64,000 nt of DNA, taken from contig NZ_JAFEUS010000002.1 of NCBI RefSeq assembly GCF_027853335.1, positions 124,001 through 188,000 of the forward strand. Reading direction: 5' to 3'. The notes beneath the pieces are model-generated. The model saw only the letters and a list, made by a program, of their open reading frames with translations. It was not told where the DNA came from and did not search any database. Positions within the stretch are counted from its first letter, which is position 1; each line of letters starts with the position of its first letter. The DNA is from Leucobacter sp. UCMA 4100. Lineage in GTDB: Bacteria > Actinomycetota > Actinomycetes > Actinomycetales > Microbacteriaceae. The translations under genes were made by a program, and so were the position numbers. Shown here piece after piece: positions 28,971 to 36,016 of this stretch.

Positions 28971-30007
28971 TATGCCGCGACCGGCTCCTCGGCGGGAATC
29001 GATTCGCGGGTAACGCGCTTCTTGAAGACCCAGTACGTCCAGCCCTGGTAGGCCAGCACGAGTGGCATGGTCAGGGCTGCAACCCAGGTCATGAGCTCAA
29101 GCGTCTTCTGCGAGCTTGCGGCGCCGACGATTGACATCGAGAACGCGGGATCGGTGCTCGAGATCATGAGGTTCGGCATGAGCCCCATGAAGATCGTCAG
29201 CAGCGCGAAGGCGATCGCGGCGGCATTGAAGGTGAACGCCCAGCCCTCTGAGCCACGGGCGTTGAACACCCAGGCACCGATGAGCGTGACCGCTGCAAGG
29301 GCCGCCATAACGATGACCCACGGCAGCATCGGGTTATCGAGCTGCTGCACGATGGTCCACACGAGAAACGCCGCAGCAACGACGATCGTGATGAGGCCGA
29401 CGCGTGAGGCAAGCGCCCGTGAGCGTTCGCGGATCGCGCCGTCTGACTTGAGCGCAAGAAATACCGCGCCGTGCGTGAAGCAGAGCAGCATAACCGCTAG
29501 ACCGCCGAGGAGGCCGTACGGGTTCAGCAGCGTGAGCAGCGTGCCCGTGTAGATCCAGCCACCGTTGTCCATCGGCTCGATGGGCAGGCCCTGCAGGAGG
29601 TTCGCGAACGCGACACCCCAGAGGAGCGGCGGGAGGAACGAGCCGAACACAATAAAGCGGTCAAACCACTTCGTCCAGTTCTCGCCCTTGCCCTGGTGGC
29701 GGTACTCAAACGAGACACCGCGCAGAATAAGCGCGACGAGAATGAGCAGAAGCGGCAGGTACAGGCCTGAGAACATCGTCGCGTACCACTCGGGGAACGC
29801 GGCAAAGAGCGAGGCACCGGCCACGATGAGCCAGGTCTCGTTCAGGTCCCAGACGGGGCCGATCGTGTTAATGGCGACGCGGCGGTCGGTGTCGTCTTTG
29901 GAGACGAATGGGAGCGACATGCCGACACCAAAGTCGAAGCCGTCGAGCACGAAGTAGCCGACGAGCATCACTCCAACAATAAAGAACCAGAGAATTTCAA
30001 GAGACAT
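28970..30007 (-). CDS. cydB: Cytochrome bd ubiquinol/menaquinol oxidase subunit II
   Basis: Integral membrane subunit of the bd-type terminal oxidase, 345 residues, eight or nine helices. The N-terminus MSLEILWFFIVGVMLVGYFVLDGFDFGVGM is diagnostic (shown only in part as FVLDGFDFGVGM, about 20-31), followed by GPVWDLNETWLI. ATG at 30007 is 12 nt behind cydA. Works with CydA in high-affinity oxygen reduction. Confidence 0.96.
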   Translation of the reverse strand: MSLEILWFFIVGVMLVGYFVLDGFDFGVGMSLPFVSKDDTDRRVAINTIGPVWDLNETWLIVAGASLFAAFPEWYATMFSGLYLPLLLILVALILRGVSFEYRHQGKGENWTKWFDRFIVFGSFLPPLLWGVAFANLLQGLPIEPMDNGGWIYTGTLLTLLNPYGLLGGLAVMLLCFTHGAVFLALKSDGAIRERSRALASRVGLITIVVAAAFLVWTIVQQLDNPMLPWVIVMAALAAVTLIGAWVFNARGSEGWAFTFNAAAIAFALLTIFMGLMPNLMISSTDPAFSMSIVGAASSQKTLELMTWVAALTMPLVLAYQGWTYWVFKKRVTRESIPAEEPVAA

Positions 30008-30019
30008 GGTGATCCTTCC

Positions 30020-31465
30020 CTAGTACACCGTGGCGTGCTTGCTGACGTCGATCTCTGAACCGTCTTCAGGTTCTTCGATCTGCGGTGGGCCTTCTTTCGC
30101 GGCCTTTCTGATGAGCCAGAACTCGACGACGGCAAGACCACCGTACAACAGGGTGAAGACAATCATCGAGGTAAAGACGGCCCAACCTGGTACTCCGGGC
30201 GAGACGCCCTGCTCGGTCGTCATGACACCGAATACGATCCAGGGCTGGCGGCCCATCTCGGTGAAGACCCAGCCGACGAGCGAGGCGAGCAGTGGCAGCG
30301 GAGCGGTCCAGACAGCGACCTTCCACGTCCAGGCAGGAAGCTCGGCGCGTTTACGCGTCAGCCAGAGGCCAACGGCACTCACGATCATCGACAGGCCACC
30401 AAGGCCAATCATCCATCGGAACGACCAGTAGGTGATCCACACCGTCGGAACGAAGCTGCCGCTCTCGGGGCACGTCAGCAGCGAGTTCTCATCGCCACAG
30501 TACTTCTCAGTGTATTCGGCCTGCAGGTCACGGATGCCCTCGACCTCACCGTCAAACGAGTTCGTTGCGAGGAACGAAGCGAGGTACGGGATGCGCACCG
30601 AGAAGATCTCGTGCTCACCGTCAGGGGTACCGATGCTGAAGAGTGAGAATGAAGCGTCTTTACCGCTCGCCGTCTCGTACATCGCCTCGGCGGCCGCCAT
30701 CTTCATGGGCTGCGTCTCAGTCATCGTAATGCCGAGCGAGTGACCCGAGAGGCCAACGCCCATGAACGCGATAATGTTCACGACCGCGCCAAAGCGCAGT
30801 GCCGTCGTCATGTCTTCCTTGTGCTGCTTGCGGGCGAGGTGCCATGCGGCGATCGCGACCACCACCGTTGCGGCGAACATGAGCGACGCGAAGATCGTGT
30901 GCACGAACTGGTTCACCGCGACGGGGTTCAAGAGCACAGCCGAGATGCTTTCGAGCTCGGCACGGCCGCGCTCCTCATTAATGACGAAGCCATCGGGGTT
31001 CTGCATAAATGCGTTCGCGGCAAGAATGAAGTACGCGCTCAGCACAGTGCCGATCCACACGCACCAAATCGTGGCGGCGTGAATCTTCTTCGGGAGCTTG
31101 TCCCAGCCAAAGATCCAGAGACCGATGAAGGTCGCCTCAAAGAAGAAGGCGATGAGCCCCTCCATCGCGAGTGGCGCACCGAAGATGTCACCGTTAAAAC
31201 GCGAGTAGTTCGACCAGTTCATGCCGAACTGGAACTCCTGCACGATGCCGGTTACGACGCCCATCGCGAAGTTAATAAGGAAGATCTTGCCAAAGAGCTT
31301 CGTGAGGCGAAGGTATTTGACTTTACCCGTTCGTACCCAAGCGGTCTGCAGAATCGCTACGAGCAGAGCCATGCCGATGGTCAACGGGACAAAAATAAAG
31401 TGGTAGAGCGTCGTCAAACCAAATTGCCAACGCGCTAGGGACAGCGGATCAAAGAACTCGTCCAT
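30020..31465 (-). CDS. cydA: Cytochrome bd oxidase subunit I
   Basis: Heme-bearing subunit of cytochrome bd, 481 residues from ATG 31465. The start LARWQFGLTTLYHFIFVPLT carries the conserved His near residue 20. GRQPW lies in the C-terminal part (MGRQPWIVFGVM). The Q-loop is of the short type. The ATG at 31465 is preferred over one 63 nt upstream because GGAG sits seven bases before it and the alignment of CydA N-termini fits. Confidence 0.95.
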   Translation of the reverse strand: MDEFFDPLSLARWQFGLTTLYHFIFVPLTIGMALLVAILQTAWVRTGKVKYLRLTKLFGKIFLINFAMGVVTGIVQEFQFGMNWSNYSRFNGDIFGAPLAMEGLIAFFFEATFIGLWIFGWDKLPKKIHAATIWCVWIGTVLSAYFILAANAFMQNPDGFVINEERGRAELESISAVLLNPVAVNQFVHTIFASLMFAATVVVAIAAWHLARKQHKEDMTTALRFGAVVNIIAFMGVGLSGHSLGITMTETQPMKMAAAEAMYETASGKDASFSLFSIGTPDGEHEIFSVRIPYLASFLATNSFDGEVEGIRDLQAEYTEKYCGDENSLLTCPESGSFVPTVWITYWSFRWMIGLGGLSMIVSAVGLWLTRKRAELPAWTWKVAVWTAPLPLLASLVGWVFTEMGRQPWIVFGVMTTEQGVSPGVPGWAVFTSMIVFTLLYGGLAVVEFWLIRKAAKEGPPQIEEPEDGSEIDVSKHATVY

Positions 31466-31533
31466 AGAACACTCCAGGTCCATTTCAGGAGTGCGCCCAA
31501 CAGATTTCTTTAGAGGAAGCACCCCCATCAGTG

Positions 31534-31567
31534 AGATCCGTGAGAGGATGTTATTCCTCGCGGATCT
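31534..31567 (-). promoter_or_regulatory. Imperfect hairpin upstream of cydA
   Basis: AGATCCG and CGGATCT, with inner AGGA/TCCT pairing, form an imperfect stem about 70 nt upstream of the cydA ATG. It may be part of the cydA leader or an operator. A CCAG/CTGG dyad follows at 31569-31582. No known cyd regulator site such as Rex is recognised. Confidence 0.3.
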
Positions 31568-31631
31568 ACCAGCGTCTACTGGTCACTTTCAAGCTTACCG
31601 GATTCGCGGCGTTCGCGCGAACCAACACGGG

Positions 31632-31637
31632 TAGAAT
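31632..31637 (+). promoter_or_regulatory. -10 box of leaderless App1-like gene promoter
   Basis: TAGAAT, six bases before the GTG start at 31644. It decides the start codon. Confidence 0.5.
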
Positions 31638-31643
31638 GGGCTT

Positions 31644-32696
31644 GTGACTCTTAACCCACCAACCCCGTCTTCCCTGCGCGCAATCGCGGCAAAATGCGAG
31701 GGGTGGATTCATCAGCAGCGCACAAATAGGGCGACAAAGCGCGGTAAAGCACCATCGGTCATTCCATATATCGGGTATGGCTCAACTGAGTGGGTGCGCG
31801 TGCTCGGTCGCGTCTTATACCTCAAGCCGAAGGCCGTAACCGAAGACCTTGGCCGCACAGATCTCGTTCAGATTTCGAAGGTTCGAGGGTGGCGAACCTT
31901 CACGAGTGTTGCAGTGCCTCGCCAACAAGTGGAGGTTTATCTCGACGGCAGGCTAGTCACGACGGTCGCTGCCGATGACGGTGGTGTAGTCGACGCCAAA
32001 GTCGATGTTTCCTTGACCCCAGGCTGGCACACGCTCGGCCTTCGCGCCGAAGACGAAGACATTGCCGAGACAAACGTGCTCATCGTCGATCCTCGCGCGA
32101 AATTTGGCGTGATTTCGGACGTTGACGACACCATTTTAAAGACCGCCCTCCCCCGTCCCCTCGTGGCCGCGTGGAACACCTTCGTGGTTGACGAACAAGC
32201 GCGCACCGCGACCCCTGGCATGCCCGTGTTGCTCCAGACGCTCATCGAGCGGCACGAGGGTTCACCCATTGTCTACCTCTCGACCGGTGCATGGAACGCG
32301 GCGCCGGCACTCAGCCGATTTCTCGCACGCAACCTCTACCCCGTCGGGCCGCTGCTCCTCACCGACTGGGGGCCCACGCACGACCGCTTCTTCAGGAGCG
32401 GCCAGCAGCACAAACGACGCGAGCTACTGCGGCTCATCGAAGAGTTCCCATCAACCAAGTGGGTACTCATTGGCGACGACGGCCAGCACGACGAGATGCT
32501 GTACCACGAATTCTCGTCGCAACACCCGGAAAATGTTGCGGCGGTAGCGATCCGCCAAATATCTACGGGCGAAGCCGTCTTGCAGGGTGGGCGATCAAAA
32601 GCTCGCCTGCACCGCAGCGTCAGCGGGGTTCCTTGGGTCTACGGTCCCGATGGCGCGACCATCATGAACGAGCTCAAGAAGCACGGGATTCTATGA
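31644..32696 (+). CDS. App1-like phosphatidate phosphatase family protein (DUF2183)
   Basis: A 350-residue protein. An N-terminal beta domain (about 45-150) precedes a HAD-like phosphatase domain whose nucleophile motif is DVDDT at 159-163. YLSTGAWN (motif II) and WVLIGDDGQHDE (motif IV) follow. This is the App1 domain of yeast phosphatidate phosphatase, found widely in actinobacteria. GTG at 31644 follows TAGAAT by six bases. Its stop overlaps the next start (ATGA), coupling it to a FUSC-type membrane protein; lipid or envelope function is inferred. Confidence 0.82.
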   Translation: MTLNPPTPSSLRAIAAKCEGWIHQQRTNRATKRGKAPSVIPYIGYGSTEWVRVLGRVLYLKPKAVTEDLGRTDLVQISKVRGWRTFTSVAVPRQQVEVYLDGRLVTTVAADDGGVVDAKVDVSLTPGWHTLGLRAEDEDIAETNVLIVDPRAKFGVISDVDDTILKTALPRPLVAAWNTFVVDEQARTATPGMPVLLQTLIERHEGSPIVYLSTGAWNAAPALSRFLARNLYPVGPLLLTDWGPTHDRFFRSGQQHKRRELLRLIEEFPSTKWVLIGDDGQHDEMLYHEFSSQHPENVAAVAIRQISTGEAVLQGGRSKARLHRSVSGVPWVYGPDGATIMNELKKHGIL

Positions 32697-33757
32697 TCAG
32701 GTCGTTCTCACGCGCGGGTAGGCAGCTCACCGAAAGCTTCGTGCGCACCGAACGCACCCCGTTTCTGCAGGTCGTGAAGAGCGGCATCGCCTCGCTCTTG
32801 GCGTGGCTCGCGTGCATCCTCGTGTTTCCCGACGCTCTGCCCATCTTCGGCATCATCGCGGCCCTCATCTGCGTGCAAGACAACGTTTCGCAGTCGCTCA
32901 ACAAGAGCATCGAGCGACTTGTCGGAGTCGTGGTCGGCGTTGCGATCGCGGTGAGCGCGAGCATCTTCTTCGGCAAGGCCCCGTGGCTCTTCGTGGCCGC
33001 GATCTTCGTCTCGCTCCTTATCGGCTGGGCCTTTCGCCTCACGGGTCCCTCGACCACGCAAATCGCGATCAGCGCCATGCTCGTCATCGCCCTCGGCGGC
33101 GAGAGCCTCGCCTACGGCGCAGAGCGCATCATCGAGACCGCGATCGGCGGGGCCATCGGTGTGCTCGTCAACGCTTTTCTCATCGCGCCAGTGCGAACTT
33201 CACCCGCGAGCATCGCCGTGCACGAACTCGTCGAGCATACGGCGCAATCACTCGACCGCATCGCGACCTCGCTCACGAAAAAGCAAAGCTTTGACGAGAT
33301 GCAAGACCTCCTCATGGCGGCGCGCGACCTCCGGGAAGAGCGCCGCGAGGTACACACGCTCCTGAGAAGCGCGCGCGAAAGCCTGAAGCTCAACCCGAGA
33401 AGCCGCCACTACCGCGAACAGTTACTCGCCGACGACGAACTCTTCCAGCGCCTACAGCACATCGTCACACAGGTGCTCGGCATGTCGCGCGCCCTCGCCG
33501 ATGGCTACGACCCCGACATTATTAACGACCCAGCCGTCGAGGGCCTCGCCGACGAGTTCAACAGGGCCGCGCATGACCTCAGGCACGTCGGGTACCGCTT
33601 TAATCTCGAGAGCGACGAGGTAATTGAGCCTCCAGCGCTCACGGCTCCCTACCGTATCGTCGTGCCCAACGCCGAACACTGGGTGCTCATCGGAGCCCTT
33701 ATGGAAGACCTTCGCCGCACCCGCATCAGCATCGTCGAGCTACAACAGGGCGAATAA
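32693..33757 (+). CDS. FUSC family membrane protein
   Basis: A 354-residue protein with four to six N-terminal transmembrane helices (about 25-165), resembling aromatic acid exporter/FUSC proteins, and a long charged C-terminal region rich in helices. The reading frame extends upstream inside the App1 gene, but ATG at 32693 (MIRSFSRAGRQLTE) overlaps that gene's stop as ATGA and is the likely start. Substrate unknown. Confidence 0.8.
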   Translation: MIRSFSRAGRQLTESFVRTERTPFLQVVKSGIASLLAWLACILVFPDALPIFGIIAALICVQDNVSQSLNKSIERLVGVVVGVAIAVSASIFFGKAPWLFVAAIFVSLLIGWAFRLTGPSTTQIAISAMLVIALGGESLAYGAERIIETAIGGAIGVLVNAFLIAPVRTSPASIAVHELVEHTAQSLDRIATSLTKKQSFDEMQDLLMAARDLREERREVHTLLRSARESLKLNPRSRHYREQLLADDELFQRLQHIVTQVLGMSRALADGYDPDIINDPAVEGLADEFNRAAHDLRHVGYRFNLESDEVIEPPALTAPYRIVVPNAEHWVLIGALMEDLRRTRISIVELQQGE

Positions 33758-33787
33758 CCGCGACGATGCCCTGAGTGACGCCTCAGC

Positions 33788-34738
33788 CTAGTGCTGGCAG
33801 CCAGGGCACCAGTAGAGCTTGCGCGCGCCGAACTCCTCGAGTGCGATGTTCGTGCCGCATCGCTTGCACGGGGTGCCCTCAAGCTTGTAGACCCAGTGAC
33901 GATCGTCTCGGTGCACGAGCGCTCGTTCGTAGGCCTCGCCCTCGAGCCCGTCAATCGTGATCATCTGGCCGACGCGAATGCCGATGTCGAGCAGGTACAC
34001 CCAGTCATCCCAGAGCGCCTGCATGGTCTCGCGGCTCAGCTCGTTCGACGGGGTGTGCGGATCGATGCCCGCGCGAAACAGCATCTCGGCACGGTAGACG
34101 TTGCCGATGCCCGCAACCATTGACTGGTCCATGAGCACGAGACCGATCGGCGTGCGCTTCTTGAGCGCGCGGTCAACAAAACGAGCCTGCTCTTCGGGGC
34201 TGTTGTCGTTTGCTGGGTCGGGGCCCAAGCGTCGCATCACGGCGCGCACCTCTTCGGGACTCACGACCTCGCAGGCCGTCGGGCCGCGCAGATCGGCGCA
34301 CACGCGCTCGTTGAGCAACCGAACACGCACCTGACCAACCGGTTCGGGCGGCCACTCGAAGGCGACGTCGCGCTCTTTGTCTTCTTCGGCCATGCGAATG
34401 CGTGTTTTTCTCGGTGCCCCGATCGAGGTCACCGAGTCTTCGCCGACCTCGTCAACGGCGGCCTTCTGACCGTGAATCTCAATTGACTCGTGAACCACGA
34501 TGTCGCCCGAGAAGTCCCACGCACCGTACATTCCGAGATGCACCCGAAGCCAGTACTCGCCGGCAAACTCGAGAAACATCTGTTTGCCGACGGCACGGGC
34601 ATCGGTCATCGGCAGGCCCGAGATGATCTCGGCACCGCCCGCAAAACGGCCCTGCGGGCTCGAAACCTCTGGCGAGGTGCCGACGTAGTTCGCAGCAAAC
34701 TGACGCGTGATGCGATGAACTGAATGACCCTCAGGCAC
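33788..34738 (-). CDS. nei: Fpg/Nei family DNA glycosylase (Nei1-like)
   Basis: Base-excision repair glycosylase/AP lyase for oxidised bases, 316 residues. The N-terminal PEGHSVHR gives the catalytic Pro-Glu after Met removal. The C-terminal zinc finger has C291, C294, C311 and C314. Order nei-rpiB-Rv2466c-like matches Rv2464c-Rv2466c, so it is the likely Nei1 counterpart. GTG at 34738 is preceded by GGGAG. It is convergent with the FUSC gene. Confidence 0.9.
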   Translation of the reverse strand: MPEGHSVHRITRQFAANYVGTSPEVSSPQGRFAGGAEIISGLPMTDARAVGKQMFLEFAGEYWLRVHLGMYGAWDFSGDIVVHESIEIHGQKAAVDEVGEDSVTSIGAPRKTRIRMAEEDKERDVAFEWPPEPVGQVRVRLLNERVCADLRGPTACEVVSPEEVRAVMRRLGPDPANDNSPEEQARFVDRALKKRTPIGLVLMDQSMVAGIGNVYRAEMLFRAGIDPHTPSNELSRETMQALWDDWVYLLDIGIRVGQMITIDGLEGEAYERALVHRDDRHWVYKLEGTPCKRCGTNIALEEFGARKLYWCPGCQH

Positions 34739-34747
34739 CGAAGCTCC

Positions 34748-35248
34748 CTACGCTGAAACGGGCTCGTCAACCTGCTTGCCGGCGATCTTGCCGGTTCGCT
34801 CGTACTCGCCCAGCTGATTGATGCGGCGCACGTGGCGCTCCTCGCCGGGAAACGGCGTCGCGATGAACAGGTCAATGAAGCGCATGGCTTCTTCGACCGT
34901 GTGCTGGCGCGCACCGATCGAGATCACATTTGCGTTATTGTGCTCTCGCGCAAGTTCAGCGGTCGACTCGTTCCAGACCAGCGCGGCACGAATACCCTGA
35001 ACCTTGTTCGCTGCCATTTGCTCGCCATTACCTGATCCTCCAAAGACGACGCCCAGCGCCTCGACGCCCGCCGCTTCGTCTCGCGCAACCGCGAGAGCCG
35101 CGTTAATGCAAAACGACGGGTAATCGTCGAGCGCATCGTATTCGACGGGGCCGTGGTCATGGACCTCATGGCCTTGCTCGGTGAGGTGCTGCTGAAGCGT
35201 CTGACTGAGTTCAAGACCGGCGTGATCGGTTGCAATATGAATGCGCAT
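34748..35248 (-). CDS. rpiB: Ribose-5-phosphate isomerase B
   Basis: RpiB/LacAB-type isomerase interconverting ribose-5-phosphate and ribulose-5-phosphate, 166 residues. ATDHAG at 6-11 and VFGGSGNGEQMAANK carry the phosphate site; the latter lacks the usual active-site Cys (GSGNG), as in mycobacterial RpiB. It is nine bases upstream of nei and 25 downstream of the DsbA-like gene. TACAGT lies nine bases before the ATG, so an internal promoter is possible. Confidence 0.95.
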   Translation of the reverse strand: MRIHIATDHAGLELSQTLQQHLTEQGHEVHDHGPVEYDALDDYPSFCINAALAVARDEAAGVEALGVVFGGSGNGEQMAANKVQGIRAALVWNESTAELAREHNNANVISIGARQHTVEEAMRFIDLFIATPFPGEERHVRRINQLGEYERTGKIAGKQVDEPVSA

Positions 35249-35273
35249 AATGCTTCTACTGTACCCGAATCAG

Positions 35274-35897
35274 CTAGCTGAAATCGGGCCCAACCTCGCG
35301 GCCACGCTTCAGCTCGTAGAAGCCTGGCGTCTGGGTCGCGTAGTACACCGCATTCCACAGGTTCAGTGCGTCCTGCCCCTTCGGGCGAGGGGTCACCACG
35401 GGACCAAAGAAGGCTTTACCGTTGATCGAGAGAATGGGCACACCGACGCCAGGACCAACGGCTTCAATGCCGGCGGCCGTGCTTGCACGCAAGAGCTGTT
35501 CGGCCGTGTCACCCTCGTCGCCCGCAATGTTTGCGATCGACTCGGGCAGGCCGGCTGCAGCAACTGCCTCGGCGAGCACTGCCTCATCATCACGAGCGTC
35601 GTGGTGCAGGCGGTTGCCGAGCTCAGTATAGAGCCGCCACACGGACTCGCTCCCGTGATCACGCTCGGTCACAATAAGCGCCTTGCCAAGCACGAGGCTA
35701 CGCACGTAGGCGGCGCGATGGCCGTCATCTTCGTTGCCCTCATTCAAGATTGCAAGACTGAAGGGGCGCCAGGCTACGCTAAGCCCGAGTTTCTCACTCA
35801 CCTCAGTGAGCCAGCGGCTTGACATCCAAGCCCACGGGCACACCGGATCGAACCAAAATTCAACGCTGTCTACACGGGGTTGCTCTGCACTAGTCAT
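35274..35897 (-). CDS. Mycothiol-dependent oxidoreductase of the Rv2466c family
   Basis: DsbA-fold thioredoxin-like protein, 207 residues. The active site reads DPVCPWAW with C20, P21, W22 and A23: the first Cys is kept and the resolving Cys of the CPWC motif of Rv2466c is Ala. It shares position with Rv2466c next to rpiB, nei and pepN, and the genome has mycothione reductase. A monothiol mechanism using mycothiol is plausible. ATG at 35897 is seven bases after TAGACT. Confidence 0.82.
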   Translation of the reverse strand: MTSAEQPRVDSVEFWFDPVCPWAWMSSRWLTEVSEKLGLSVAWRPFSLAILNEGNEDDGHRAAYVRSLVLGKALIVTERDHGSESVWRLYTELGNRLHHDARDDEAVLAEAVAAAGLPESIANIAGDEGDTAEQLLRASTAAGIEAVGPGVGVPILSINGKAFFGPVVTPRPKGQDALNLWNAVYYATQTPGFYELKRGREVGPDFS

Positions 35898-35904
35898 AAC
35901 CCAC

Positions 35905-35910
35905 AGTCTA
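35905..35910 (-). promoter_or_regulatory. -10 box of leaderless Rv2466c-like promoter
   Basis: TAGACT on the minus strand, seven bases before the ATG at 35897. It heads the DsbA-like/rpiB/nei run. Confidence 0.5.
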
Positions 35911-36016
35911 CCGCTGAGAGCGTAAAAGCAAGGACGCCCTCAGCGAACCCAGCGAACTTCGCCCTCTCTCGAATAGGCTGGTTACGTCCAATGTGAAGAA
36001 GATTCTAAGGAGCATC

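Noticed and set aside
32291-32692. Upstream extension of the FUSC gene
   Set aside because: Lies inside the App1 gene in another frame; the ATGA overlap at 32693 marks the true start.
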